In this document: piece after piece, positions 1-8,527 of the stretch | Position numbering within the stretch: position 1 is the stretch's first letter | How the letters are laid out: the number at the start of each line of letters is the position of its first letter | From: Alicyclobacillus sp. | GTDB lineage: Bacteria; Bacillota; Bacilli; Alicyclobacillales; Alicyclobacillaceae | Direction: 5' to 3' | Length of the DNA: 35,906 bases | NCBI GenBank assembly: GCA_023512635.1 | Contig: JAILZF010000004.1 | Coordinates: forward strand, 1-35,906 | Translations under genes and position numbers: made by a program | Notes under the pieces: model-generated | Told to the model about the DNA's origin: nothing | What the model saw: the letters and a program-made list of their open reading frames with translations, nothing else | Database searches by the model: none

Positions 1-24
1 AGTGGTGGAAAGGGAGGGCAAACC

Positions 25-771
25 GTGTACGCCCAAGAAGCACAACAACCTCTGCTTGAGTTTCGCAACGTGCAAAAACGCTTTGGCGGTCTGTTGGTGA
101 CCAACGACGTCAGCTTTGCGGTTTATCCAGGAGAAATCCTGTTTATCATTGGCCCCAACGGAGCCGGCAAAACCACCCTGTTCAACCTCGCCACCGGCTT
201 TATTGCGCCAGATGCCGGCGAGATCCTGTTTGCTGGCCGCTCCCTGCGTGGGCTGAAGCCATATCAAATCGCCCGCTTGGGCATCGGCCGGACCTTTCAA
301 ATCGTCAAACCGTTGGCCAATCTGACGGTGTTGGAGAACGTGATGCTCGGCGCGTTTGCCCACACCTCGGCGAAAGCCGCTGCTCGTCAGGAAGCCCTCG
401 AGATCTTAGAGTTCACCGGCCTGGCGGACCGGCGTGACATGCTCGCTGGCGCACTCACCCTGGCTGGCCGCAAGCGTTTGGAGATTGCCCGCGCTCTGGC
501 AACGCGGCCGCGCCTGATCTTGTTAGACGAGGTGGTGGCTGGGCTGACGCCGACGGAAGCGGTCGAGACGATGGCCCTATTTAAACGCTTGTCCGAACGT
601 GGCGTCACCGCCATTGGCGGGATTGAACACGTCATGCGCGTCGTCATGGAAATCTCCCACCGGGTGATGGTGATTCACCACGGACAAAAAATTGCTGAAG
701 GCACGCCCCGCGAGGTCACCTCTCACCCCGATGTGATTGCCGCCTACCTGGGCAGCCAGATGGAGGTGTAA
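25..771 (+). CDS. livG: Branched-chain amino-acid-type ABC importer ATPase (LivG family)
   Basis: ATP-hydrolysing subunit of a Liv/urea-type ABC importer, acting on the cytoplasmic face of the membrane. The 248-residue protein has Walker A GPNGAGKTT, a Q-loop region around GRTFQIVKP, Walker B LILLDE and an H-loop in GIEHVMRVV. The ABC signature is LTLAGRKRLE rather than LSGGQ. This variant, together with the DEVVAGLTPTEA continuation, is known in one LivG subgroup, so it is not damage. The GTG start has a good site (AGGGAGG) eight bases upstream. livF follows after three bases, so the two are one transcript. The permeases and binding protein would lie beyond the left edge. Substrate cannot be read from sequence; branched-chain amino acids are the family default and urea or short amides are alternatives. 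Confidence 0.9.
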   Translation: MYAQEAQQPLLEFRNVQKRFGGLLVTNDVSFAVYPGEILFIIGPNGAGKTTLFNLATGFIAPDAGEILFAGRSLRGLKPYQIARLGIGRTFQIVKPLANLTVLENVMLGAFAHTSAKAAARQEALEILEFTGLADRRDMLAGALTLAGRKRLEIARALATRPRLILLDEVVAGLTPTEAVETMALFKRLSERGVTAIGGIEHVMRVVMEISHRVMVIHHGQKIAEGTPREVTSHPDVIAAYLGSQMEV

Positions 772-774
772 GGC

Positions 775-1482
775 GTGCTAGAGATTCAAGACATCCACGT
801 GTTTTACGGAGACCTGCAGGCGTTGTACGGGGTCTCGCTAGAAGTGCAGGAAGGCGAGGTCGTCGCCTTGGTCGGAGCCAATGGCGCTGGCAAAACGACG
901 ACGCTGCGCACCATTTCTGGATTGCTGCGGCCGCGCAGCGGCGCAATCTGGTTTGACAAGCAACCGGTTCACCGCCTGCCGCCACACCAGATTGTGGAGC
1001 TGGGCATTAGCCACGTTCCTGAAAGCAGGCAGTTGTTTCCGCTTATGACGGTCGAAGAAAACCTGTTGCTGGGCGGCCACATTCGGCGCGTGCGTTCAGA
1101 CCGCCAGCGGATGCTGCACGAGGAGATCTACCCGCTATTTCCGCGCCTGCAAGAACGGCGCCAGCAGCTTGCCGGCACCCTCTCTGGCGGTGAACAACAA
1201 ATGGTGGCCATCGCCCGTGGATTGATGAGCCGGCCGAGACTGCTGATCCTCGATGAACCATCTCTCGGACTGGCGCCCGTGGTGGTGCAGGAGATGTTCA
1301 ACGTGGTACGGCGCATCCGTGAACAGGGCGTCACCGTGTTGATTGTCGAGCAGAACGTCACCCAGACCCTGCAACTTGCCGACCGCGCCTACGTCATGGA
1401 GAACGGACAAGTGGTGTTGTCGGGGGACAGCAAGAGCTTGGTGAACGACGAACACATGAAAAAAGCCTATTTAGGGATGTAG
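775..1482 (+). CDS. livF: Branched-chain amino-acid-type ABC importer ATPase (LivF family)
   Basis: Second ATPase subunit, expected to pair with the LivG-like protein immediately upstream. The 235-residue length is typical for LivF. It has Walker A GANGAGKTT, the signature LSGGEQQM, Walker B LLILDEPSLGLAP and an H-loop region in VEQNVTQ. The GTG start lies three bases after the livG stop and its ribosome site (GGAGGTG) lies inside the end of livG, so translation is probably coupled. The next gene is convergent and no clear terminator is visible in the 87 bases between them. Confidence 0.9.
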   Translation: MLEIQDIHVFYGDLQALYGVSLEVQEGEVVALVGANGAGKTTTLRTISGLLRPRSGAIWFDKQPVHRLPPHQIVELGISHVPESRQLFPLMTVEENLLLGGHIRRVRSDRQRMLHEEIYPLFPRLQERRQQLAGTLSGGEQQMVAIARGLMSRPRLLILDEPSLGLAPVVVQEMFNVVRRIREQGVTVLIVEQNVTQTLQLADRAYVMENGQVVLSGDSKSLVNDEHMKKAYLGM

Positions 1483-1569
1483 CCAGACAAACCCGTCCGA
1501 CAGCCTCTGACCCAGGACAGGGCGGCTCAGTAGGCCCGCTGGTCACTTGCAGCCCTGCCCCCGCCCAGC

Positions 1570-2409
1570 CTAATGCAAGCCTACGGCGGTGACCGCCCAC
1601 AGCGAGACCATAAACAAACCCGCCCCCGCCGTCACGAGCAGAATGGCACGCCGGTCTGCCGCCTTGACGGCGGGGATCAGCGTGGTGGCGGACACATACA
1701 GGAACGATCCGCTGGCCAACGCGGTCACTGCCTGCACCCAGTGTTCCTCATACACCCCCGCCCACAGCGTCACCCCTGCCCCTACCAGCGTCGAGAGGGC
1801 GAGCAACGCCGTCGCGCCAAAAGCCCGCCAACGGGATCGCCCGGCGGCCAACGCCACGCTGGCCATGCTTAACCCCTCGGGCAATTTATGCAGCGCAATG
1901 GCCGCAAACATCAGGACCCCAGCCGCCCGGCTGGTGGTGAAGGCGCCGGCAATCACCGCTCCATCCAGCCAGGTGTGAATCAACAGCGCCCACAGGGTGG
2001 CCCAGTCGGTGGTGACAGGAATCCCCCATGGTTCTGCCTGCATGGAACCGGGAAAGGGATGAAGATGAGACGCGTGCTCCACGGGTCCTCCCAGTGCCGG
2101 GGCCGTAGGCATGCCAGCCACCCGCCTCCCTAACGGTTCAGGACGGGCGGCGCGGTGGCTGTAACGCTCCAACCACATCATGCCCAGGTAACCACCAGCC
2201 ACCCACAGCGGTCCGCTGGCCGGCAGGCTGGTCAACGCGTCTGGCAGCCGGTCCAAGACGGTGGCTCCAAGTAAAAAACCGGCCCCCAAGGCCGTGATCC
2301 GCGCGATTTGCGTGGTGCCCCAACGGCGCACCAAGATCAGCGTGCCTCCCAGCACATCTGCACAAGCAGCCACCGCACTGAGCAGCAACGCCAACACCCA
2401 CACCGTCAC
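1570..2409 (-). CDS. ZIP-family metal transporter
   Basis: Polytopic membrane protein of 279 residues, ZIP (ZupT/GufA-like) family, expected to move divalent metals such as zinc, iron or manganese into the cytoplasm. The best marker is HKLPEGLSMASVALAAGRSR in the second half, the metal-binding helix of ZIP proteins with conserved H, E and G residues. A matching helix with AALIHTWLDGAVIAGAF precedes it. A cytosolic loop around residue 115 has a small His cluster (EHASHLHPF), as is common in ZIPs. Start is GTG at 2409 with GGAGGG about nine bases upstream; another GTG lies two codons further in. A Fur-like box upstream fits metal-dependent control. The metal specificity is not determined. Confidence 0.85.
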   Translation of the reverse strand: MTVWVLALLLSAVAACADVLGGTLILVRRWGTTQIARITALGAGFLLGATVLDRLPDALTSLPASGPLWVAGGYLGMMWLERYSHRAARPEPLGRRVAGMPTAPALGGPVEHASHLHPFPGSMQAEPWGIPVTTDWATLWALLIHTWLDGAVIAGAFTTSRAAGVLMFAAIALHKLPEGLSMASVALAAGRSRWRAFGATALLALSTLVGAGVTLWAGVYEEHWVQAVTALASGSFLYVSATTLIPAVKAADRRAILLVTAGAGLFMVSLWAVTAVGLH

Positions 2410-2464
2410 CTAAGGACCCTCCGGTCTGCTTGGGTCACTTCTGGTATCTCTAGAATGACCCTGG

Positions 2465-2490
2465 GACTCGGACATGCAGGAAACCGAGTC
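2465..2490 (-). other. Hairpin in the leader of the ZIP transporter mRNA
   Basis: Perfect 7-base inverted repeat GACTCGG/CCGAGTC with a 12-base loop, between the Fur-like box and the ZIP start codon. No T tract follows, so it is probably a leader structure and not a terminator. Function unknown. Confidence 0.3.
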
Positions 2491-2505
2491 TCTCGCCGCT
2501 CTTAT

Positions 2506-2520
2506 TGAAAATCATTTTCC
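2506..2520 (-). promoter_or_regulatory. Fur-like operator upstream of the ZIP transporter
   Basis: TGAAAATCATTTTCC is a 7-1-7 inverted repeat with only the outermost pair mismatched. It matches the architecture of Bacillus Fur-superfamily boxes (TGATAATNATTATCA for Fur; Zur and PerR boxes are related). It lies in AT-rich DNA about 100 bases upstream of the ZIP start and about 125 bases upstream of the sulfate promoter. Its position supports metal-responsive repression of the transporter. Which Fur-family member binds is not decidable from sequence. Confidence 0.55.
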
Positions 2521-2632
2521 TTAAATAATGTACCGGCGCTGGGCTGACGTGTCAACCGACAAACCTGCAGCCAACATCACTCCTGTGACAGGCTAATCCA
2601 AGTAACCAAATTGGCTTTTCTGCAATAAACCG

Positions 2633-2661
2633 TTGACGTCGACTGCAAAAGCCGGTAGACT
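2633..2661 (+). promoter_or_regulatory. Sigma-A promoter of the sulfate-assimilation operon
   Basis: -35 TTGACG (2633-2638), 17-base spacer, -10 TAGACT (2656-2661). Transcription would start near 2668, leaving a leader of about 47 bases before cysH. That is too short for a SAM riboswitch or T-box, so control is more likely by a DNA-binding repressor or activator. Confidence 0.65.
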
Positions 2662-2714
2662 TGGAGAAACAAAGACAATTTCAAACTAACTTGATCGGAA
2701 TAAGAGGTGTATCG

Positions 2715-3413
2715 ATGGCGACGACCGTTTTGCAATCAGAGGAAATTCATCAGCTCGCTGAAACGTACGCCCAACGGGAACCGGAAGAAATCCTGCGGGT
2801 GGCGGCCGAACGCATTCCTAACCTGGCTCTGGCGTGCAGCTTTGGCGCAGAAGACATGGTGTTGCTCGACCTGTGGATGCGTGTCCGGCCGGACGGGGTG
2901 GTGTTCTACCTGGACACTGATGTGCTGTTCCCTGAGACGTACGAATTGGTGGAACGCGCTGTGGCCCGCTACGGCATCCCTAACCTGCGCCGGGTGCGGC
3001 CGGCTTTAACGTTAGCCGAACAGGCAGAGCAATACGGAGAAGCGCTGTGGGCGCGCAACCCAAACCTGTGCTGCGACTTGCGCAAGGTACAGCCGTTGCG
3101 CTCTATCCTCAGCGAACTCGACGGCTGGATCACCGGCATTCGCCGAGAACAGGCCCCGACGCGGGCCAATGCCCAGGTCTTTGAACTGGACGCCAAGTTT
3201 GGTCTGGTCAAGGTCAACCCGTTGGCATTTTGGACCGACAAACAGGTTTGGCGCTACATCGCCGACCACCAAGTCCCGTACAACCCGCTGCATGACCGCG
3301 GCTATCCGAGCATCGGCTGTCTGCACTGCACACGTCCGGTCAAACCTGGCGAAGACCCGCGCAGCGGCCGCTGGGCCGGTTTTGATAAGACGGAGTGTGG
3401 CTTGCACCAGTAA
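2715..3413 (+). CDS. cysH: Assimilatory APS reductase (adenylyl-sulfate reductase)
   Basis: Reduces adenosine 5'-phosphosulfate to sulfite and AMP with thioredoxin as donor, in the cytoplasm. The start chosen is ATG 2715, preceded by AAGAGGTG; an in-frame TTG at 2661 overlaps the promoter -10 and is rejected. The product is 232 residues. Four cysteines in the pattern of the [4Fe-4S] APS-type enzyme are present: Cys119-Cys120 (NLCCDLRK) and Cys202/Cys205 (GCLHC). The catalytic cysteine is Cys228 in the C-terminal ECGLH motif. The nucleotide-binding region starts at CSFGAEDMVL (41-50). The four cluster cysteines mark it as using APS rather than PAPS, in line with no APS kinase in this operon. 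It is the first gene of the operon. Confidence 0.93.
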   Translation: MATTVLQSEEIHQLAETYAQREPEEILRVAAERIPNLALACSFGAEDMVLLDLWMRVRPDGVVFYLDTDVLFPETYELVERAVARYGIPNLRRVRPALTLAEQAEQYGEALWARNPNLCCDLRKVQPLRSILSELDGWITGIRREQAPTRANAQVFELDAKFGLVKVNPLAFWTDKQVWRYIADHQVPYNPLHDRGYPSIGCLHCTRPVKPGEDPRSGRWAGFDKTECGLHQ

Positions 3414-3559
3414 GCCCAACGTCCTCTGGCACAGTTTTTGCCAACGCAGGCGGCCAAGCGGACGGACGGTGTTGGTGGCTGGACAGGGGTTCAGGACACC
3501 TGCGGCGCTCCCTCGGTGAGGCCAGCGGGACGATCTCGGCGGATGAGGTGGGAGACCAG

Positions 3560-4333
3560 ATGGATGTACGTGTATCCCTGATTGGTTTTGTGGTTGGGGC
3601 GCTGATAGGACTGACCGGGATGGGCGGGGGTACCGTGATGACCCCGCTGATGATCTTCCTGTTCCACATGCACCCGGCGATGGCGGTCGGCACAGACCTG
3701 GTCTACGCCTCCATCACCAAACTGGCTGGGGCCCTCCAACACATCCGCCAAAAAACGGTCGACTTCCCGGCGTTTAAAGCGTTGACCTTAGGCAGCGTAC
3801 CGGGAGCCCTGCTCGGCTCCGGCGCCGTGGGCGCTATGCAACACTGGCTGCCCATGGCCACCGTCAACCTGTTCATCAGCCAGCTGCTCGGTGCGGTTTA
3901 TTTGCTGACGATTGCCGCCGTGTTGTGGCGTGAGTACACCCGCCGCCACCGGCCTGCGCCGGCGGCGGTGACAGTCCCGCTGCCGCGCTTGCGCCTCGGG
4001 CTGCTCGGCCTGGTGGCCGGCTGCATTGTCGGCTTGACCTCGGTGGGCAGCGGATCGCTCTACGTAGCGCTGTTGGCTTTGGTCTACCCGGTGGCGACCG
4101 CCAAATTGGTTGGCACGGACATCTTGCAAGGGGTTTTGGTGACGGGCGTCGCGGGCCTGGTGCACTTCGCCTTCGGTAGTGTTGATCTGCCGATGGTAGC
4201 CAGCCTGCTGGTGGGGTCTGTTCCTGGCATCCTGTTGGGCAGCCGCATGACCGTGCGCATCCCGGACGGGGCGATTCGCGCTGGTGTGCTGCTGATGCTC
4301 GGTTGGTCGAGCTACAGCCTGTTATTGCGTTAA
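3560..4333 (+). CDS. TauE/SafE-family anion permease
   Basis: Integral membrane protein of 257 residues of the TauE/SafE (sulfite exporter, DUF81) family. The N-terminal family signature is clear (LIGLTGMGGGTVMTPLMIF, then AVGTDLVYASITKLAGALQH). The second half repeats the motif (VGLTSVGSGSLYVALL, then KLVGTDILQGVLV), as expected from the internal duplication of the family. Start is ATG 3560 with GAGGTGGGAG upstream; longer in-frame extensions into the cysH 3' region lack a ribosome site. It sits between cysH and sat, the slot of the CysP-type sulfate permease in Bacillus subtilis. Sulfate uptake, or export of excess sulfite, is therefore inferred; direction and substrate are not shown by sequence. 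Confidence 0.85.
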   Translation: MDVRVSLIGFVVGALIGLTGMGGGTVMTPLMIFLFHMHPAMAVGTDLVYASITKLAGALQHIRQKTVDFPAFKALTLGSVPGALLGSGAVGAMQHWLPMATVNLFISQLLGAVYLLTIAAVLWREYTRRHRPAPAAVTVPLPRLRLGLLGLVAGCIVGLTSVGSGSLYVALLALVYPVATAKLVGTDILQGVLVTGVAGLVHFAFGSVDLPMVASLLVGSVPGILLGSRMTVRIPDGAIRAGVLLMLGWSSYSLLLR

Positions 4334-4409
4334 ATCGCCTGCCCGCGGCCGTGACGTCAACCCATGCCAAGCGCTTGCCAGACCCAGACAAACATCGAAA
4401 GACAGGTGA

Positions 4410-5588
4410 ATGCAGATGGCCGATTTGATTGCTGCACACGGAGGTACCCTGATCAACCGTCAACTGACGGGCGATGCCCGGCGCGAGGCGTTGCATGAAG
4501 CGCAGAGCCTGCTACGCCTACCGATTTCCGACTGGACGCGCTCCGACCTAGAAATGATAGGCGTTGGCGCATTCTCGCCGCTCACAGGATTCGCCAACCG
4601 TGCTGACTGGGAAGCGGTGTTGGATACCATGCACCTGGCTTCTGGGGAAGTCTGGTCGATCCCGGTTACCTTGCCAGTCGAACCAGACTTGGCCCGGAAC
4701 CTCCGCCTGGGCAGCCGCGTCGCCCTGGTCGGCGAAGACGACGGCGTCATCTATGGTACGTTGGAGGTGCAGGACATCTACGAAGCGGACAAGGTGCGCG
4801 AGGCGCAAGCGGTCTTCCGTACCACCGACGAGGCCCACCCTGGCGTGCAAAGACTGTTCGCGCGGCCCAACGTGTACGTCGGCGGTCCGGTTGTCCTGCT
4901 CAACCGCAAACCGCCTGCCCAGTTTGCCGAGTTTTACTTAGACCCGGCAGAAACCCGGCGGCGGTTTGCGGAACGCGGTTGGCGCCGGGTTGTCGGCTTC
5001 CAAACGCGCAACCCGGTGCACCGGGCGCACGAGTACATTCAGAAGTGTGCCCTGGAAATCGTTGATGGACTGCTGCTGCACCCGCTGGTTGGCCAAACCA
5101 AGGCGGACGACATCCCGGCTGATGTACGGATGCGCAGCTATCAAGTGTTGCTGCAACACTACTACCCGCTGGACCGGGTGATGCTTGCGGTATATCCGGC
5201 TGCCATGCGTTACGCTGGGCCGCGGGAAGCGGTGTTTCACGCCTTGGTCCGGAAAAACTACGGTTGTACCCATTTTGTGGTAGGGCGCGATCACGCTGGG
5301 GTGGGCAACTACTACGGCACCTACGACGCCCAGCACATCTTCCGCGAGTTCAAGCCGGAAGAGCTGGGAATTCAACCGCTGTTTTTCGAGAACAGCTTTT
5401 ACTGCGAGAAGTGCGATGGCATGGCTTCCGAAAAAACCTGCCCGCACGACGCTCAGTACCGGTATATCCTGTCTGGCACCAAGGTTCGCCAAATCCTGCG
5501 CAGCGGCGAACGTCCTTCGCCCAAGTTCACGCGGCCCGAAGTGGCTGACGTGCTGGTCGAAGGACTGGCCGAGCGCGTGCACGCCTGA
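4410..5588 (+). CDS. sat: Sulfate adenylyltransferase (ATP sulfurylase)
   Basis: Makes APS and pyrophosphate from sulfate and ATP, the first activation step of sulfate assimilation. The 392-residue protein has the catalytic signature [10 protein letters not shown] (198-207) and GRDHAG (292-297). A zinc-binding motif of the bacterial/archaeal monofunctional type is formed by Cys332, Cys335, Cys344 and His346. No APS kinase domain is fused. Start ATG 4410 follows GACAGGTG; a second ATG two codons on is possible. It lies 76 bases after the permease and 21 before cysI. Confidence 0.95.
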   Translation: MQMADLIAAHGGTLINRQLTGDARREALHEAQSLLRLPISDWTRSDLEMIGVGAFSPLTGFANRADWEAVLDTMHLASGEVWSIPVTLPVEPDLARNLRLGSRVALVGEDDGVIYGTLEVQDIYEADKVREAQAVFRTTDEAHPGVQRLFARPNVYVGGPVVLLNRKPPAQFAEFYLDPAETRRRFAERGWRRVVGFQTRNPVHRAHEYIQKCALEIVDGLLLHPLVGQTKADDIPADVRMRSYQVLLQHYYPLDRVMLAVYPAAMRYAGPREAVFHALVRKNYGCTHFVVGRDHAGVGNYYGTYDAQHIFREFKPEELGIQPLFFENSFYCEKCDGMASEKTCPHDAQYRYILSGTKVRQILRSGERPSPKFTRPEVADVLVEGLAERVHA

Positions 5589-5609
5589 ACACGAACGGAG
5601 GAGTGAACG

Positions 5610-7328
5610 ATGACCCAGGAGCGCAGTGCGCCCGAGGCGGTCAAAAAGGAATCGAAGATTGAGGTCATCAAGCGCAACAGCCGGCACCTCCGCGGTACCC
5701 TGGAGGAGGCGTTGCAGGACGGCCGGCCGCTGTTTGATGAAGACAATGTCCAGGTCTTGAAGTTTCACGGGGTCTACCAGCAAGATGACCGAGATCTCCG
5801 CCAAAAGCTGAAAAAAGAAGGCAAAGAAAAGCACTATATGATGATGGTGCGGGCGCGTATACCCGGTGGCGTGTTGACGCCTGAACAGTACCTGGCGTTT
5901 GACGAGCTGGCTGACCGCTACAGCGAGTACGGCAGCCTGCGCATCACCACGCGCCAAACCTTCCAACTGCACGGCATCCTGAAGGGCGACTTGAAAGCCA
6001 CCATCCGCGCCATCAATGAGGCGTTGTTGACAACGCTCGGCGGTTGCGGTGATCAAGTGCGCAACACCATCACGTGTGCGGCCCCTGGACACGAGGCGTA
6101 CCACGCAGAAATTCGTGAAGACCTGCTGGCGATTGTCGATTGCGCATCCGCCAAGACACACGGCTACCACGAAATCTGGCTCGACGGGGAAAAGCTGCCG
6201 CTGGGCGCGGAAGCAGGCGAGGAACCGCTGTACGGCGACATCTACCTGCCGCGGAAGTTTAAGATTGCAATTGCCATTGAAGGCGACAACTGCCTTGACG
6301 TGTATGCGAACGACCTTGGGATTGTCGCACACGTGGACGGGGAGCACGTGACTGGCTATACGCTGCTGGTGGGCGGCGGTATGGGCCGGACTGCCTCGGT
6401 CAAAGACACCTATCCGCGCCTGGCCACGCCCGTAGCGTACGTCGAGCGGCACGAGCTGTTGGAGGCGGTGGTGGCGGTGATCACCGTCCAACGCGACTAT
6501 GGCAACCGCGCGGATCGCCGCTACGCACGCTTTAAGTACACGCTGGACGAGCGGGGTATCGACTGGTTCCGCGCCGAACTGGCAGCTCGTCTCGGCCGGC
6601 CGCTGGCGGAACCGCGGCCGCTGCACTGGCAACGCGCCCACGACCACCTCGGTTGGCACGTGCAGCGTCCAGGTTACGGTTACTTGGGAGTGTACGTCCC
6701 CAACGGCCGCTTGCGCGACACTGAAACCGCCCGCTACAAGTCGGCCTTGCGTGAAATTGTCGCGGAGTTCCGGCCCTCGGTGCGCCTGACGACCCAGCAG
6801 AACATCATCTTGGCAGATTTGCCCGAGGCAGCGCGGCCGCTGGTGGAGCAAAAGCTCAAAGCAGCCGGCATTCCGCTGGTCGATGAGTTGTCGGCCCTGC
6901 GCCAAAGCGCCATGGCGTGTGTGGCGCTGCCGACCTGCGGCCTCGCCACCGCTGAATCAGAACGCGCCCTGCCGGGCCTGTTGCCGCAGTTTGAACAGCT
7001 GTTTGCCGACTACGGCTTGGCAGACGAGCGCATCAGCATCCGCATGACCGGCTGCCCCAACGGCTGTGCCCGTCCGTACATCGGCGACATCGCGTTTGTC
7101 GGCCGCTCGCTGGGCAAGTACGACATCTTCCTGGGTGGCGACTTTTACGGAACGCGCCTGAATCAGCTGTACAAAGAGCTGGTGCCCATCGACCAGCTCG
7201 TGGCGGAGATCCGCCCCTTGGTGGCTGCTTACGCTGCCGAACGGCAGCCCGGAGAAGGTTTTGGAGACTATTGCCACCGCGTCGGACTGGAGCGGTTCCG
7301 CACCGCAGCGGCGGGCGAACTGCGGTGA
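5610..7328 (+). CDS. cysI: Sulfite reductase hemoprotein subunit
   Basis: Siroheme/[4Fe-4S] protein that reduces sulfite to sulfide with six electrons. Length is 572 residues, normal for CysI beta subunits. The cluster and siroheme ligands are present as Cys437-x5-Cys443 and Cys482-x3-Cys486 (TGCPNGC). The N-terminal ferredoxin-like half has RITTRQTFQLHG and the GGCGDQVRNT segment typical of the siroheme pocket. Start ATG follows ACGGAGGAG. The NADPH flavoprotein partner CysJ is not encoded beside it, so either cysJ lies elsewhere or electrons come from ferredoxin. The downstream genes make its siroheme cofactor. A long open frame on the opposite strand here is a high-GC artefact. Confidence 0.93.
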   Translation: MTQERSAPEAVKKESKIEVIKRNSRHLRGTLEEALQDGRPLFDEDNVQVLKFHGVYQQDDRDLRQKLKKEGKEKHYMMMVRARIPGGVLTPEQYLAFDELADRYSEYGSLRITTRQTFQLHGILKGDLKATIRAINEALLTTLGGCGDQVRNTITCAAPGHEAYHAEIREDLLAIVDCASAKTHGYHEIWLDGEKLPLGAEAGEEPLYGDIYLPRKFKIAIAIEGDNCLDVYANDLGIVAHVDGEHVTGYTLLVGGGMGRTASVKDTYPRLATPVAYVERHELLEAVVAVITVQRDYGNRADRRYARFKYTLDERGIDWFRAELAARLGRPLAEPRPLHWQRAHDHLGWHVQRPGYGYLGVYVPNGRLRDTETARYKSALREIVAEFRPSVRLTTQQNIILADLPEAARPLVEQKLKAAGIPLVDELSALRQSAMACVALPTCGLATAESERALPGLLPQFEQLFADYGLADERISIRMTGCPNGCARPYIGDIAFVGRSLGKYDIFLGGDFYGTRLNQLYKELVPIDQLVAEIRPLVAAYAAERQPGEGFGDYCHRVGLERFRTAAAGELR

Positions 7329-7351
7329 TGTGAACAAGAGGGGGGAGCGCA

Positions 7352-8527
7352 GTGACCGGCAAGGTCTACCTGGTCGGAGCCGGACCTGGTGATCCGGGGC
7401 TGTTGACGGTTCGCGGCAAACGGCTGCTGGCAGATGCCGATGCGGTCGTCTTCGACCGGCTGCTTTCCCCTCGGCTGTTGCTGTACACACCACCGCACTG
7501 TGAACTCTACAGTGTAGGCAAGGCGGCCGGCCGCCACCCGGTGCCGCAAGCAGAGATAGAAGCACTGCTGCTGCGCTTGGCGCATGCCGGCAAGCGCGTG
7601 GTGCGTTTAAAAGGGGGCGATCCGTTCGTCTTTGGCCGCGGTGGAGAAGAAGCACTGGCCTTGGCAGCGGCCGGGGTACCGTGGGAGGTGGTCCCCGGTG
7701 TCACCTCTGCTGTGGCAGCACCCGCCTATGCGGGCATCCCTGTGACGCACCGCGGGGTGTCTGCCGGGTTCACAGTGTGGACCGGACACCGGCGCACCAC
7801 CCGGTCAGCCGGCACCCCTGCAGATACGCTGCAAGGTGCAGCCGGCGGGACGCTTCACCCCGGTGGTACGCTGTTGATCCTCATGGGCGTGGAAAGCCTG
7901 GCCACGTGGACGGAAGAGTTGATGGCAACCGGTTACCCTCCGGAGACCCCGGTGGCGTTGGTTCGCTGGGGGTCCCGCGCGGCCCAAAAGACGCTGACTG
8001 CCACCCTGGCCACCGCTGTCCAAGTGGCTGCGCAAGCGGCGTTTGCGGGGCCCGCGGTGATTGTGGTGGGTGCCGTGGCCGGATTGCGCAGTGCGCTGCA
8101 GTGGGTGGAGCGAAAGCCCCTGTTTGGGAAGCGAGTGGCGGTGATTGGGCGGGATCGCCAGGAAACCGAGCTGTACGCCGACGAACTGGCCGAGTGGGGA
8201 GCTGAGGTGTACGACTTTGCCCTGGCTGCCATCTTGCCGGCAGCCCTGCCGCAACGCTTGCAGACCCTGTCGGACGCCGTCCGCGACGCGTTGGAGGGGG
8301 CCGCGTGGGACGCTGTCTGGGTTCTGGCGGCCAACGCCTGGGCTGCGTGGCGTATGTGGGCCCCCGCGTTGGCCGCAGGTTGGCAGACGGCGGCCGTGTG
8401 GGCCGTGCAGCCGCATGCCGTACCCTTGGATTCTCCTCCCGAACGCCCGTTCCACGTGGCGGCGTCTGCCGACGAATTGGCAGCTTTGCTGGCTGGGGAT
8501 GCAGAGATACGGGGGTGGCCGCGGTGA
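7352..8527 (+). CDS. cobA: Uroporphyrinogen-III C-methyltransferase with truncated HemD-like C-terminal domain
   Basis: Residues 1-250 are a complete SUMT: the glycine-rich N-terminal motif VYLVGAGPGDPGLLTVRG, the GGDPFVFGRGGEE loop, and VPGVTSAVAAPAYAGIPVTHR. This enzyme methylates uroporphyrinogen III twice with SAM to give precorrin-2. From Trp251 the sequence switches to WVERKPLFGKRVAVIG, the linker typical of CobA-HemD fusions. The remainder is only about 140 residues, whereas HemD is usually about 240-260. The segment AWDAVWVLAANAWAAWRMW resembles the first-half HemD strand with a TSANGV-like motif, and the second half is absent. The tail is therefore probably a remnant without synthase activity. 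GTG start with a strong GAGGGGGGAG site; the stop overlaps the next start (GTGA). Confidence 0.88.
   Translation: MTGKVYLVGAGPGDPGLLTVRGKRLLADADAVVFDRLLSPRLLLYTPPHCELYSVGKAAGRHPVPQAEIEALLLRLAHAGKRVVRLKGGDPFVFGRGGEEALALAAAGVPWEVVPGVTSAVAAPAYAGIPVTHRGVSAGFTVWTGHRRTTRSAGTPADTLQGAAGGTLHPGGTLLILMGVESLATWTEELMATGYPPETPVALVRWGSRAAQKTLTATLATAVQVAAQAAFAGPAVIVVGAVAGLRSALQWVERKPLFGKRVAVIGRDRQETELYADELAEWGAEVYDFALAAILPAALPQRLQTLSDAVRDALEGAAWDAVWVLAANAWAAWRMWAPALAAGWQTAAVWAVQPHAVPLDSPPERPFHVAASADELAALLAGDAEIRGWPR

Noticed and set aside
451-480. Non-standard ABC signature in the LivG-like ATPase as sign of inactivation
   Set aside because: The LTLAGRKRLE variant is common in one LivG subgroup, and all other catalytic motifs are intact.
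2520-2714. SAM (S-box) riboswitch or T-box in front of cysH
   Set aside because: The mapped promoter leaves a leader of only about 47 bases and no S-box or T-box core is present.
4938-6905. A 655-codon open frame on the minus strand opposite sat and cysI
   Set aside because: It is antisense to two well-supported enzymes, has no recognisable domain, and long antisense frames are expected in GC-rich coding DNA.
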